DNA of 64,000 nucleotides from Kribbella sp. NBC_01245 (lineage in GTDB: Bacteria > Actinomycetota > Actinomycetes > Propionibacteriales > Kribbellaceae), in contig NZ_CP108487.1 in NCBI RefSeq assembly GCF_036226525.1, forward strand, positions 5,208,001-5,272,000, read 5' to 3'. The position numbers and the translations under genes are program-made. The notes beneath the pieces are model-generated. The model was not told the DNA's origin. It was given only the letters and a program-made list of their open reading frames with translations, and made no database searches. Shown in pieces: positions 54,830 through 63,630 of this stretch (the first letter of the stretch is position 1; the number at the start of each line of letters is the position of its first letter).

Positions 54830-55790
54830 TAGGAGACGGCAAAAGCGGCTGCGAGGCCTTGTGCCCATTTCCAGTGTTTGGCGAGCCGCAGGTAGGTGCG
54901 GCGTTGCCCTCGGATGATGCGGGCTGCGGTGTTGAGGATCCGGTAGCGCAGCGCTTTGGGTTCACACGGTGGCCAGGTCCCCGTCAAGCAGCGTGTCTTG
55001 AGTCCAGGCGATTAGGTCGATGCCGGTCAGGGCGAGTTCCAGCAGCCGGCGTTGAGTGCAAACATTCGCGATGGGAACTGGCCGATACCGGTGTCTTTCG
55101 CGCAGCGGATCCGGTCTTCGACGCGGGCGTGGGCGCAGTGCCTGGCTTCCAGGTGGGCGAGCTGGCCACGAGCTGTGTCGGTGGCGAAGGCCTGGTAGCG
55201 CAGCCCGTCACGCTGGTCGATCAGTGACAGTTGCGCGCGGCCGGGTGCGGCCGTTCACGGCGCACGATGACCCGCTTAGCCTCGGGCCAGCCCGCAGGTC
55301 CCAGGCCGGCATCGAGAGCAATGACCAGGCCCGGCGCCAGTCGCCCGCCGGCTGTCAAGGCCGGTACATCCCGGCCATGGGCATATATCCCCGCCCATGC
55401 TCGACTTCGTGCCAGTCAATCACGCTCCCAGACGGCTACATGCGCTTGCCGCAACCGGTCCTGGACAGCCTCATCAAGGCTGTCCAGGACCCGCGATGCC
55501 GTGCCGCTCGAGGCGACCGGCCGAACAGACTGGTCGCGCGATATAGCCAGGTCCGAGATCGCAGCGCCGCTGTCGGCCAGCATCACCGCAACATCGACCA
55601 GCGCCCGGCCAGGGTTATGCGCCGAGCGGGACTGCCGCACCTCCCGCACCGAACGCGCCTCAACCAGCCCGTCACACGGCCAGATCCGCCAGCGGCCGCG
55701 ACCTGGCATGCGAGCCGACACCCCGCCCATCAGCCGTCACCGTGACCGCCGGACCCGTCGTTGTGTCTCCGCCTACGAAGCACCTTCCCG
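54830..55790 (-). pseudogene. IS1380-family transposase remnant with several frameshifts
   Basis: Minus-strand pieces in different frames reconstruct a transposase. The N-terminus is VTADGRGVGSHA and RPLADLAV near 55740-55690; then NPGRALVDVAVMLADSG, RVLDSLDEAVQDRLR (about 55620-55430); LVIALDAGLGPAGWPEA (about 55320); GLRYQAFATDTARGQLAHLE, RVEDRIRCAKDTG (about 55210-55090); LTGIDLIAWTQ; EPKALRYRILNTAARIIRGQ (about 54960-54900). Internal stops and at least four shifts make it inactive. Terminal repeats were not found. It marks one end of the islet 54.7-61.9 kb. Between it and 55980 I see nothing. Confidence 0.8.
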
Positions 55791-55980
55791 CTTGGACCAA
55801 ACTGAGTCTTGGACGCACCCAAAATCCCTTGCAGGTAAGGCACCTATCTATATCTACGACGCGTGTCGACCCCCACGATCACATCGTTACAGCAAAGCCA
55901 TGGCCAAAGGACACGTCGGGGCGGAACCGGGACAGGGAAGCCCTGCGGCGGGCTGTGGTGACATTCCCTACCCGAGGAAC

Positions 55981-56517
55981 TCAGGCCCTCCAGCCAGACC
56001 AGCCGGTGATATCAACTAGATTGACATATTCCGTGCCACTAGGCGCCGGGGCGTGGATCATAATATCGTGTGGATGCCTATAGACCATAAAAGAGATACC
56101 TCGACGGATATTCCCACCAAGGCTACCCCAGGCAAGTTCGTTTAAGATGGAGCCAGTAGGGGGGCGAAATGTGCGCACACCGATCTGTGCTGAATAGTCA
56201 CTGGCGATCATGAAGATGTATTGAATGGTCAAGTCGCCTGCAGTAAACGACAGCGTGCGATAGAATGTGCCGCAGCGTGCGTTTCCTGTCAGTCCGCCGA
56301 CAGTGAAGGAGTAAGTAGTGGCGCCGGCTGGGCAGGACTTTGTGAGCTCGTCTGATGCGACGCTATTCCAGAATGAAGGATCTGCCGCGATGCCCGCTTC
56401 CATTGCAGCGCTGCTTAGCGCCTGAGATGGAAGATGATTCGTTGCGATACCGACGCCCGTCAATGAAGCACTGAATAATGCAACTATGGAAACGATTCGT
56501 TGTACGCTCCTTAGCAT
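55981..56517 (-). CDS. secreted protein of unknown function, low-GC codon use
   Basis: 178 residues. ATG preceded by AGGGGG; signal peptide to about residue 33. The mature part has one Cys pair (KSCPAG, NARCGTF) and beta-rich stretches (YSFTVGGLTG, RTLSFTAGDLTIQYIFMIA). No family recognised. Codons are clearly AT-richer than in neighbouring conserved genes, which suggests transfer. It lies in the islet, on the same strand as the next three genes. Confidence 0.65.
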   Translation of the reverse strand: MLRSVQRIVSIVALFSASLTGVGIATNHLPSQALSSAAMEAGIAADPSFWNSVASDELTKSCPAGATTYSFTVGGLTGNARCGTFYRTLSFTAGDLTIQYIFMIASDYSAQIGVRTFRPPTGSILNELAWGSLGGNIRRGISFMVYRHPHDIMIHAPAPSGTEYVNLVDITGWSGWRA

Positions 56518-56672
56518 TTATCCCCCTATTGAAAATAGGCTTTAACTGCAGGTCAATAAAATACAGGTCACCGGGAGTTCTCGGGAAGGGCTGCCAAAAT
56601 TGCAGGAACATGCAAAAGCGCCGCGCTCCCCCGCCCCGGCTTGAGCTCTTTGCTGCTCTTAAGGAACACGAA

Positions 56673-56710
56673 GATCCGTGGCGGGGGTGGGCAAACACCC
56701 GCCACGGATC
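56673..56710 (-). terminator. terminator of the DUF2690-like gene
   Basis: GATCCGTGGCGGG (56673-56685) pairs perfectly with CCCGCCACGGATC (56698-56710), eleven bases beyond the stop at 56722 and followed on the minus strand by a T-containing tail. Confidence 0.85.
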
Positions 56711-56721
56711 ATTCTCATTGC

Positions 56722-57210
56722 TCAGACCCAGGGCGGGCAGCCGCGCTTATGGCAGTGCCATCCCGTGTATTTCACGCCATCGCCACCGTGCCAGTCCCTG
56801 ACACCGAGGAAACCTTCATTGTTCGGGCCGTACGACCCCAGCATGTTGGTCCACTCGGCAGTTTCGCCCGGCGAGAAGGCGATCTGCAGACGCTTAATAT
56901 TCGTGTACTGCTTGGTCGTGGCGTTGTAGTAACCGCGTTCCACATAGAGCGTCGAATCCCAGAACTGCGGCGCCCACGTGCTGAAGACCCAATACGCATT
57001 ACAGGCCTTCGAGTAGGTGAGCATCACTTCGGTGGTGCCGCGGACATTCACCGCGTCCTTGTTGCATCCCATCGCAACCGGACCCTTGTTGTCGCAAGTG
57101 GAGCCATAGCAGCCGACAGCGAAGGCCGATGTCGGGACTACGAGCCCCAACGAGACCACCGCGGCGCCAACGAACGCCGCCACGACTCTTACCATTCTCT
57201 GCATCCTCAC
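56722..57210 (-). CDS. secreted DUF2690-like protein
   Basis: 162 residues from GTG 57210 (GGAGGG eight bases upstream; ATGs at 57204 and 57195 are alternatives). Signal peptide to about residue 31 (TSAFA-VGC). The mature start CYGSTCDNKGPVAMGCNKDA is the DUF2690 cysteine pattern, followed by TEVMLTYSKACNAYWV and a C-terminal WHCHKRGCPPWV. Probably a small disulfide-bonded beta-sandwich outside the cell. Function unknown; part of the islet. Confidence 0.78.
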   Translation of the reverse strand: MRMQRMVRVVAAFVGAAVVSLGLVVPTSAFAVGCYGSTCDNKGPVAMGCNKDAVNVRGTTEVMLTYSKACNAYWVFSTWAPQFWDSTLYVERGYYNATTKQYTNIKRLQIAFSPGETAEWTNMLGSYGPNNEGFLGVRDWHGGDGVKYTGWHCHKRGCPPWV

Positions 57211-57240
57211 AGCAATTTCCCTCCGTTGAGTTCAATCCGT

Positions 57241-57897
57241 CTATGGAGCTTTGACAAATGACTCGCGGCGAACCTCGAGTGCGAGCATCGTCGCGTTTAG
57301 CGGACGCCCTCGTGGAGCCCACTCCTCCCAGTCACTGCCAGTTGTCGCCTCGAAATACCCCACGGGAAGCGGATTCCGAAGAAACTGTTGCCGCTCCCCT
57401 CTCCTGCCGACCTGAAGCCTCAGAACGAGGTCAGCGTTGGCGTACGTCACCGAAGCCACCTCCGATTCCGGCACACCCCCAGCCCTCACTACTGCCGGAT
57501 CAAGCTGTTCACCCGACCGCACCGAGTGCCACTCCCCGTGCCAGCCACGTGGCCGCAGTTTCTGATCCAGAGTCAGCAACGCATGAATCGGTCGGCCGAC
57601 TATCAACCCCGCCGACCGGACAAATCCACAAGACGAATCCCAAGGAATCTCCGCGCTACCCTTCGGCCCTTGCGCTCGCTCGATACAAGTCACAGCTTCC
57701 CGGGCCTTTGGTTTGCCAGACTCATTCGCTGCTGCAAAAACGAGGGCTTCAACCCGCTCCGAGTCCTCGCGAGCACCGGAAAGGCGTTCTTTGAACAGGT
57801 CACTCTTGGGATCGACAAGCTGGGGTTCGTCGCGCGTTGCGCTGTGGCAACCAGCCAATAGAGCCACGATCGCAATCCCGGGCATCAGCGATCTCAA
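57241..57897 (-). CDS. putative lipoprotein of unknown function
   Basis: About 218 residues from TTG 57897, chosen because it gives a proper lipoprotein signal MRSLMPGIAIVALLAGC (lipobox LAGC); ATG 57885 would shorten it, and the longer frame runs into the preceding gene. No family recognised; it contains ITWDSSCGF-like IPWDSSCGFVRSAGLIVG and Trp-rich GWHGEWHSVRSGEQ. It starts 8 bp after the large SGNH protein gene, so the two are co-transcribed and may act together at the surface. Confidence 0.6.
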   Translation of the reverse strand: MRSLMPGIAIVALLAGCHSATRDEPQLVDPKSDLFKERLSGAREDSERVEALVFAAANESGKPKAREAVTCIERAQGPKGSAEIPWDSSCGFVRSAGLIVGRPIHALLTLDQKLRPRGWHGEWHSVRSGEQLDPAVVRAGGVPESEVASVTYANADLVLRLQVGRRGERQQFLRNPLPVGYFEATTGSDWEEWAPRGRPLNATMLALEVRRESFVKAP

Positions 57898-57904
57898 CGA
57901 CTCA

Positions 57905-60900
57905 TCACCAGCCCATCTTTTGCTTGATAGCGTCGGCGTAGAGCTGCGTCCCAGCGCCGTTTGGATGGAACGATTCGGCAGAGACAGCCTCGTCAGGGTC
58001 ATCTCCGGGCGTCTTGCTCACTTTGATCCAATTGATCGCGCCATTGACGGTTGAACAAGCGCCACGCCCTGCGAACTGAGGCCTAGTGTCCACGTACGTG
58101 AGCGGGATCCCAGTGTCCCGCGACAGCTGAGCCAGGGTCGCCGAAGTCGTATCAGCTAGCAGGTCGCTCATCTGGTTCATCCAGAACACCTCCTGCGCAC
58201 CCAGGCCATCCGGACAGGCCGTGTTGGACCCGTCGAACAAACGCGGATAGCCGGCATAAACGATCCTGGCGCTTGGGGCGGCAGCATGGATTCTTTGCAC
58301 TGCCGCGACCACGCGCTCCTGGACATCGCCGGTAATTCGCTCGCGTTCTGCGATATCCAACACAGCCGAGTCTCCCGGCATAACGTCGCCATAGCATTCA
58401 AAGGCACCCTTGATGCAGAAGGTCAATACTTTGCTAAATAAAGCATCGTTTCCGCCAAGACTCACGAAGACCAGATTGGTGTTCTCGTCGATATATCCGG
58501 ACTGAAGTTGTGCCACTTCATGATGTTGTCCCCCACCTAAGTAGTGCGGGTCAGTAGAGGGCGGCGCGAAGGAAACGTTGTCCGACACCGCCCCGGAGCA
58601 CGAGACGAAGCTCAGCTCAGCGGTTGTACTGAATGCATCTGATGCAGATCCCAGCGACTGCCCATTGAGGCCTGACGGGCTGACTAGCCGTGACCATGCC
58701 TTCGTCGAACGGTGGCACGCGCTGCGGGCTAGTGGGAATTCGCCACTGTGGTCAGTTCCAGCCAGGTAGTCGCCAGCACCTTCGCCCGAGCCGTAGGAGT
58801 CGCCCACCGCGGCGGCGACGATGGCGGGCTTGGCCGGCAGGGGCTGGAACGCCACCGCATCCCAGGCGATGTTCTCCTGACGGTCGAGCGCGAATGGATT
58901 GATGTTGGAGTCGAAGTACTTCGCGTCGAAGGTCCGGTTCGAGAGGGAGACGGATGGGCTGCCCGCACCGAACTGGAAGATGCCAAGCGAAACCCATTTG
59001 TTCGACTTAACGCTGGTGTTGACGTAGCGGGCAACGGGCGGCCTGCCGTCACCCCGGTCCACCACGTACTTCGCCTGGCGGGTGATCGTCGCGATCTCGG
59101 GCAGATGGACCAGTACTCGCCCCCACCCTGCCATCGGCTGATCCAACGTCCACTTACCGGTCACGGTGCGACTCTGGTCGGCCGTGCCATCCCAAGTGGT
59201 GTGGGTCAGCCAGGTGTGACCGTGGAAACCAAGGCCGGCCTGGTGGAAGTCGATCTTCGATGTGTACTGAACTGGAGTGCCATTGACCTCAACCGCGCCG
59301 AACTTCAAGGAGAACGATCCAGCCATAGCCGACGGCGTACCGCACTGAGGGCGAGCGCTCAAGACGCCGGCCGGGACATCGTCGATCAGACGTGCATTCG
59401 ACGGAATCCCATCCCTGTTACACACCGGCGGGTTCTGCTCCGGATCTGGTGGCGTGTGGGCCTGATCAGGCTGCGGCTCGGCATAGGTGGTGTTGAAGCG
59501 CACCAACCCGCGCCCGCAGGTATCGGCAGTGGCATCGTTGCAGTCCTTCCACTTGACTGGCGGATACCACCAGCACTTGCTGTCGTCCCGCGGGCAGTTT
59601 TGTCCCCGAGACGCAGTGGGAACGCAGTCGTTGACCGCCGTCACACAGAAGGTCGCGAGCGGAGGCTTGACCTGCCTGCGCTTCTCCGCTCCGCTGGTCA
59701 CCGCATCGGTCCACCAAGCCGCGCGGTACGTCGCCCCGAGACGCGGATTCTCCAGCGGATAGGCGGCCCACCCCATGATCTTCTCGGGATAAGGCCAGTC
59801 CTGCGGGTGGGCGGCGTCGGCCCTGGTGAATTCAAGGAACGGCTTACGAGCAGGATCCCAGAGCCCGCTGAGAGGATTGTTCGTCCAGCCGAGGCCCCGC
59901 GGGTCCGACGTACCGGCCTTGGGGTGGAAGCCCGAGTTGTAAGCCCACACTGCGCCGAACCAGGATTCCAGCCGACTCGACTTACCACCGTTGACCAGAA
60001 GCCCGGCGTCGTAGAGCTGGTTCCACTTCTCGCTCAGGATCTTGGCGGCAGCCGCGATATTGACGGTGTAGTCGAGGGCGATCGCTCGCTGCTCAGTCAG
60101 GCCGCCCCAGATTGTGCTTCCCTTGCGCATACCGTCCGTGATCTGCCCGACGCCATAGCCACAGTCCGCCTTCGAAAAGTCGATTGACCAGCCATCGCCA
60201 ATGCGGCCGTAGTAATTGCCGATGAGCGGGTTCCCGGTCCAGGTTTCAATGACACGCCCTGAGGCCTGCCACAGGTTCGACTCCTGAGCAAGAATCCCCA
60301 GGAGAACCTGTGGCGGTATGAATCCTCCGCCACGCAGAGCCGGCAGCTTGAACTTCTCCATCAACTGCGGCGTGTAAGACGGTAGACCAGATTGCTTCCA
60401 GTTGGCCGGGCGCGCTGTGAGCAGATTGTTGTTGACCGCCTGGTCGACGGCCCACTCCACCTGCCGGGGATTTGGCTGATAGACCTGCGTCCGGACATCG
60501 TTGCGCGGGACAGCGCAGGTAGCACCCGGGTCAATCGGCGTGTCTGCCTCGCCTGCCACGGCGACTCGTCCTGCCTTCAAGGCGGGGGATGATCGCTGAG
60601 ATGGTGCCGGCGCGTTGTTCAGGGAAGGCAGTAGGAAGTTGACGGGCTGACCGGTGTCGGCCACAGCCGTCACGGCTACCTTGTCATCAGCTCCCTGGCG
60701 TTGAACGCTCTCGATGGTCAGTCCACCGGAGTCCGCTACCTGCAAACCGGCCTTGCCGCGCGCGAAACGCACCGTAGGCGGGATGGCGCCCCCGAGGGTC
60801 TTCGCACCAGTGACGAAGACCCGGCCGGACGGGCCCTGATGCGACTTGGCCTCGCTCCTCGGCCCGCTCGCCAGCGCGGTGATGCGTCGCTTACCGGTGT

Positions 60901-61747
60901 CGAAATGCTGGACCGTCGTTCGCTCGCCGACAGTCTGGGACAGAACGAGGTTTCCAGGTCCTGCGAACCTGATCCGCGAGATCGTACCTGTTAGGCCGAG
61001 TTCGGACTTCACTCGGCCATCCGGCAGGACCCTCACCAGGCGTCCACCGTCGGCAGCTACGACAGTGTCGCCGACCGGCACTGCAGATGTGAGTTCGCCG
61101 GCGAGAACACGGCTACGGACAACCTTGCCTGATGCCGCCGCGACGGTCTGGAACCGCGTACTTCTCGTCATCGAGTGGTCGTACTGGGCGAACACCACCT
61201 GATCGCCGGAACCGCAGCCCGGATTGAAGTAGGCCAGCGTGGTCGTGACCGGAAGTTTTCGCACCGCGCCGGTACGAAGGTCGACGATGGCCCCGAAGGC
61301 GGCCTTATCAAAAGCGGTCGAGTCGTTCGTAAATCCTCGGGGCGCATAGGCCACCGCAAGATAACGGCCTGAGCTGGTCAGACAACCATTTCCAACCCAG
61401 TTGTCGGTGTCGAACCCACTCTCCGCGAGGGTCGCGAGAACCTTCCAGGTGTATCCCTGTGACTCCTGTGCCAGCAGAACGTGGAGACCAGAGTGCGAGC
61501 CGATCAGCGACCACACCTTGTCGCGCGATGACTTCCAGTCAGGACCAAGGATCCTGTCTGCCGATTCCTTTGGCACACGGCTGGCAAGTTGGGCACCACC
61601 GGGCGGACTTGGTCGGCTTGCCGCTGCCAAAGCGCCGCCACCAGTTGGGTTCGCGGTTGCATTGCTTGAGCCCATTGCTGACGCAGCCAGCAATCCAGCT
61701 AGGAAAATCGCTGTCAGATTCTTGAATCGAACTCTGTACGCACGCAT
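57905..61747 (-). CDS. giant secreted propeller / transglycosylase-like / SGNH hydrolase fusion
   Basis: 1280 residues, GGGGG ribosome site. Signal peptide (1-32); TolB-like propeller (about 60-380: SSGRYLAVAYAP, GDQVVFAQYD, GDTVVAADGGRLVRV); a goose-lysozyme/SLT-like domain (430-690) with ILAQESNLWQASG (Glu489) and CGYGVGQITDG; a Cys-rich linker (700-800); a golvesin-like beta-sandwich (about 805-970: KYVVDRGDGRPPV); C-terminal SGNH hydrolase (975-1280) with Ser984 (VGDSYGSGEG), GGND (1098-1101) and His1261 (ESFHPNG, Glu in place of the usual Asp). It may cut glycan strands and deacylate polymers; this is inferred. Confidence 0.82.
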   Translation of the reverse strand: MRAYRVRFKNLTAIFLAGLLAASAMGSSNATANPTGGGALAAASRPSPPGGAQLASRVPKESADRILGPDWKSSRDKVWSLIGSHSGLHVLLAQESQGYTWKVLATLAESGFDTDNWVGNGCLTSSGRYLAVAYAPRGFTNDSTAFDKAAFGAIVDLRTGAVRKLPVTTTLAYFNPGCGSGDQVVFAQYDHSMTRSTRFQTVAAASGKVVRSRVLAGELTSAVPVGDTVVAADGGRLVRVLPDGRVKSELGLTGTISRIRFAGPGNLVLSQTVGERTTVQHFDTGKRRITALASGPRSEAKSHQGPSGRVFVTGAKTLGGAIPPTVRFARGKAGLQVADSGGLTIESVQRQGADDKVAVTAVADTGQPVNFLLPSLNNAPAPSQRSSPALKAGRVAVAGEADTPIDPGATCAVPRNDVRTQVYQPNPRQVEWAVDQAVNNNLLTARPANWKQSGLPSYTPQLMEKFKLPALRGGGFIPPQVLLGILAQESNLWQASGRVIETWTGNPLIGNYYGRIGDGWSIDFSKADCGYGVGQITDGMRKGSTIWGGLTEQRAIALDYTVNIAAAAKILSEKWNQLYDAGLLVNGGKSSRLESWFGAVWAYNSGFHPKAGTSDPRGLGWTNNPLSGLWDPARKPFLEFTRADAAHPQDWPYPEKIMGWAAYPLENPRLGATYRAAWWTDAVTSGAEKRRQVKPPLATFCVTAVNDCVPTASRGQNCPRDDSKCWWYPPVKWKDCNDATADTCGRGLVRFNTTYAEPQPDQAHTPPDPEQNPPVCNRDGIPSNARLIDDVPAGVLSARPQCGTPSAMAGSFSLKFGAVEVNGTPVQYTSKIDFHQAGLGFHGHTWLTHTTWDGTADQSRTVTGKWTLDQPMAGWGRVLVHLPEIATITRQAKYVVDRGDGRPPVARYVNTSVKSNKWVSLGIFQFGAGSPSVSLSNRTFDAKYFDSNINPFALDRQENIAWDAVAFQPLPAKPAIVAAAVGDSYGSGEGAGDYLAGTDHSGEFPLARSACHRSTKAWSRLVSPSGLNGQSLGSASDAFSTTAELSFVSCSGAVSDNVSFAPPSTDPHYLGGGQHHEVAQLQSGYIDENTNLVFVSLGGNDALFSKVLTFCIKGAFECYGDVMPGDSAVLDIAERERITGDVQERVVAAVQRIHAAAPSARIVYAGYPRLFDGSNTACPDGLGAQEVFWMNQMSDLLADTTSATLAQLSRDTGIPLTYVDTRPQFAGRGACSTVNGAINWIKVSKTPGDDPDEAVSAESFHPNGAGTQLYADAIKQKMGW

Positions 61748-61912
61748 AGATCCCCCATAGATCTGTTTTGCGAGCAGGGAGTTCGTTATCTGCCGTAAGA
61801 CATGACAGTCCTACGGCGGCCCCACGTCCCCCCGCGCCTCAACTTCGCAACTCTGCGTAGTTCATTAGTGACGGAGTGACGTTAACCTTGCTTTTAGATA
61901 AGGACAAGTAAA

Positions 61913-61950
61913 AGCCGCCCGGATTGCAGGTTCCTGCAACCAGGGCGGCT
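61913..61950 (-). terminator. two-stem terminator hairpin after the YqeY-like gene
   Basis: AGCCGCCC (61913-61920) pairs with GGGCGGCT (61943-61950), and inside it TTGCAGG (61924-61930) pairs with CCTGCAA (61933-61939). It lies 22 bp past the stop of the YqeY-like gene; on the minus strand TTTTACTTGTCC follows. Confidence 0.8.
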
Positions 61951-61971
61951 GGTGACGACGCTAGGGCGCGG

Positions 61972-62448
61972 TCAGGCGCCTAGTTGGCGTTTTACTTCGG
62001 CGGAGACGGCGCCGCCGTCGGCTTTGCCCTTGACCTTGGGCTGGAGGGCGCCCATCACCTTGCCGATACCGCGGGGGCCCAGTTCGGCGGCGCCGGTTTC
62101 GGCGATGGTCTCGGTGACGAGGGCGGCGATCTCGTCGGCGGTGAGCTGCTCGGGCAGGTATTCGGCGAGGATGTCGGCTTCGGCCTGTTCCTTCTCGGCC
62201 AGCTCGACGCGCCCGGCCTCGCGGTAGGCGATGACGGACTCGCGCCGCTTCTTCGCCTCCGCGCCGAGCACGTCGATGATCTCCGCGTCGGACAGCTCGC
62301 GCGCCTCCTTGCCGGCCACCTCGGCCTTGGTGATGGCGGTCAGGGCCATCCGCAGGGTCGACTTGCGCAGCTCGTCACGGGCCTTCAGTGCCGCGGTCAT
62401 GTCGTTGTGCAGGCGTTGCTTCATCTCGGCGTTCACGGAGTTGGACAT
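61972..62448 (-). CDS. GatB/YqeY-domain protein
   Basis: 158 residues, mostly helical: LHNDMTAALKARDELRKSTLRMALTAI, ELSDAEIIDVLGAEAKKRRESV, YREAGRVELAEKEQAEADILAEYLPEQL and the C-terminal GIGKVMGALQPKVKGKADG, the YqeY tRNA-amidotransferase-like tail. Role uncertain; the domain binds tRNA in GatB. Divergent from the metallophosphoesterase over 26 bp. In other actinobacteria it lies next to the PBP gene, from which it is separated here by the islet. Confidence 0.9.
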   Translation of the reverse strand: MSNSVNAEMKQRLHNDMTAALKARDELRKSTLRMALTAITKAEVAGKEARELSDAEIIDVLGAEAKKRRESVIAYREAGRVELAEKEQAEADILAEYLPEQLTADEIAALVTETIAETGAAELGPRGIGKVMGALQPKVKGKADGGAVSAEVKRQLGA

Positions 62449-62474
62449 GACCACGATTGTGGCAGGCTGGGTGA

Positions 62475-63392
62475 ATGAACTACCGGCGGATCGCCCGAAC
62501 GGCGGCCAGTGCGGCGGCCGTGACCTCGGCCGTTGGTGCGGCCTGCCTGGCCTACGCGACCTTCGAGGCGCGCTGGTTCACGCTGCGGCGCTTCACCGTG
62601 CCACTGCTGCCACCGGGGTCCGACCCGCTGAAGGTGCTGCATCTGTCCGACCTGCACCTGATGCCGAAGCAGGATCGCAAGGTCGACTGGGTCCGCGAGC
62701 TGGTCAGGCTCGAGCCGGATGTGGTCGTGACGACCGGTGACAACATCGCCAGCAAGCAGTCCCTGCCGCCACTACTCCGGGCGTATGAGCCGTTGCTGGA
62801 CCTCCCGGGCGTCTTCGTCTACGGCTCGAACGATTACTGGGAGCCGCACTTCAAGAACCCGTTCAAGTACCTGCTGCCCGCGACCAAACAGCGCCACAAA
62901 CCGCACGGCCCCGACCTGCCGTACGAGGAGATGCGCGCGAGCTTCACCGATCGCGGCTGGCTCGACCTCAACAACGCGAAGTCCGTGCTCAAGGTGAACG
63001 GGCTGCGCCTCGACTTCGCCGGTACGGACGACCCGCACATCCGCCGCGATCGGTACGACGCGATCGCGGGCCTGGTCGACCCGGCGGCAGACCTCTCGAT
63101 CGGCGTCACCCACGCGCCGTACCTGCGCGTCCTCGATCGGTTCGTCGAGGACGGGTATCCGTTGATCCTCGCGGGGCATACGCACGGCGGGCAGGTGGCG
63201 GTGCCGTTCTACGGGGCCCTGGTGACGAACTGCGATCTCGACACGTCCCGGGTGAAGGGCCTGAACACGTACGGCACGGAAAAGGGCCAGGCCGCGCTGC
63301 ACGTATCGGCCGGTCTCGGTACGTCGCCGTACGCGCCGATCCGCTTCTGCTGCCGGCCGGAAGCGACCCTGCTCACCCTCACTGCCAGGTGA
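62475..63392 (+). CDS. membrane-anchored metallophosphoesterase
   Basis: 305 residues. One N-terminal span (AAVTSAVGAACLAYATF), then calcineurin-like motifs LHLSDLHLMPKQ (DxH), VVTTGDNIA (GDN), VYGSNDYW (GNxD variant, GSND), IGVTHAPYL and AGHTHGGQV (GHTH). Hydrolyses phosphoesters at the membrane surface; the YkuE/UDP-diacylglucosamine group is closest. Equivalent to mycobacterial Rv3683. Confidence 0.92.
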   Translation: MNYRRIARTAASAAAVTSAVGAACLAYATFEARWFTLRRFTVPLLPPGSDPLKVLHLSDLHLMPKQDRKVDWVRELVRLEPDVVVTTGDNIASKQSLPPLLRAYEPLLDLPGVFVYGSNDYWEPHFKNPFKYLLPATKQRHKPHGPDLPYEEMRASFTDRGWLDLNNAKSVLKVNGLRLDFAGTDDPHIRRDRYDAIAGLVDPAADLSIGVTHAPYLRVLDRFVEDGYPLILAGHTHGGQVAVPFYGALVTNCDLDTSRVKGLNTYGTEKGQAALHVSAGLGTSPYAPIRFCCRPEATLLTLTAR

Positions 63393-63446
63393 CGGGATAA
63401 CCCGATTTCGCACCAGGCGAGCGCGCATGTAAGCTAACGCCGACTT

Positions 63447-63523
63447 CGGGCTGTGGCGCAGCTTGGTAGCGCGCGTCGTTCGGGACGACGAGGTCGCAGG
63501 TTCAAATCCTGTCAGCCCGACCA
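63447..63523 (+). tRNA. tRNA-Pro (anticodon CGG), CCA encoded
   Basis: Acceptor stem CGGGCTG pairs with CAGCCCG. The anticodon arm CGTCG-TTCGGGA-CGACG gives anticodon CGG, with the T-arm loop GTTCAAATC. Discriminator A at 63520 and CCA at 63521-63523 are in the gene. A long hairpin terminator follows at once. Confidence 0.97.
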
Positions 63524-63525
63524 AC

Positions 63526-63563
63526 CTCAGGGCCGGTCACTCGCAAGAGTGGCCGGCCCTGAG
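63526..63563 (+). terminator. terminator of tRNA-Pro
   Basis: CTCAGGGCCGG-T-CACTC and GAGTG-G-CCGGCCCTGAG form a 17-bp stem with a single mismatch and a GCAA tetraloop, three bases after the tRNA end, then TCATTCC. Confidence 0.9.
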
Positions 63564-63630
63564 TCATTCCCTCCCGCCACTACCGTCCGGAGTACTGCGC
63601 GGAGAGTGAACTTGTCGGTAGCCTGCGGCC

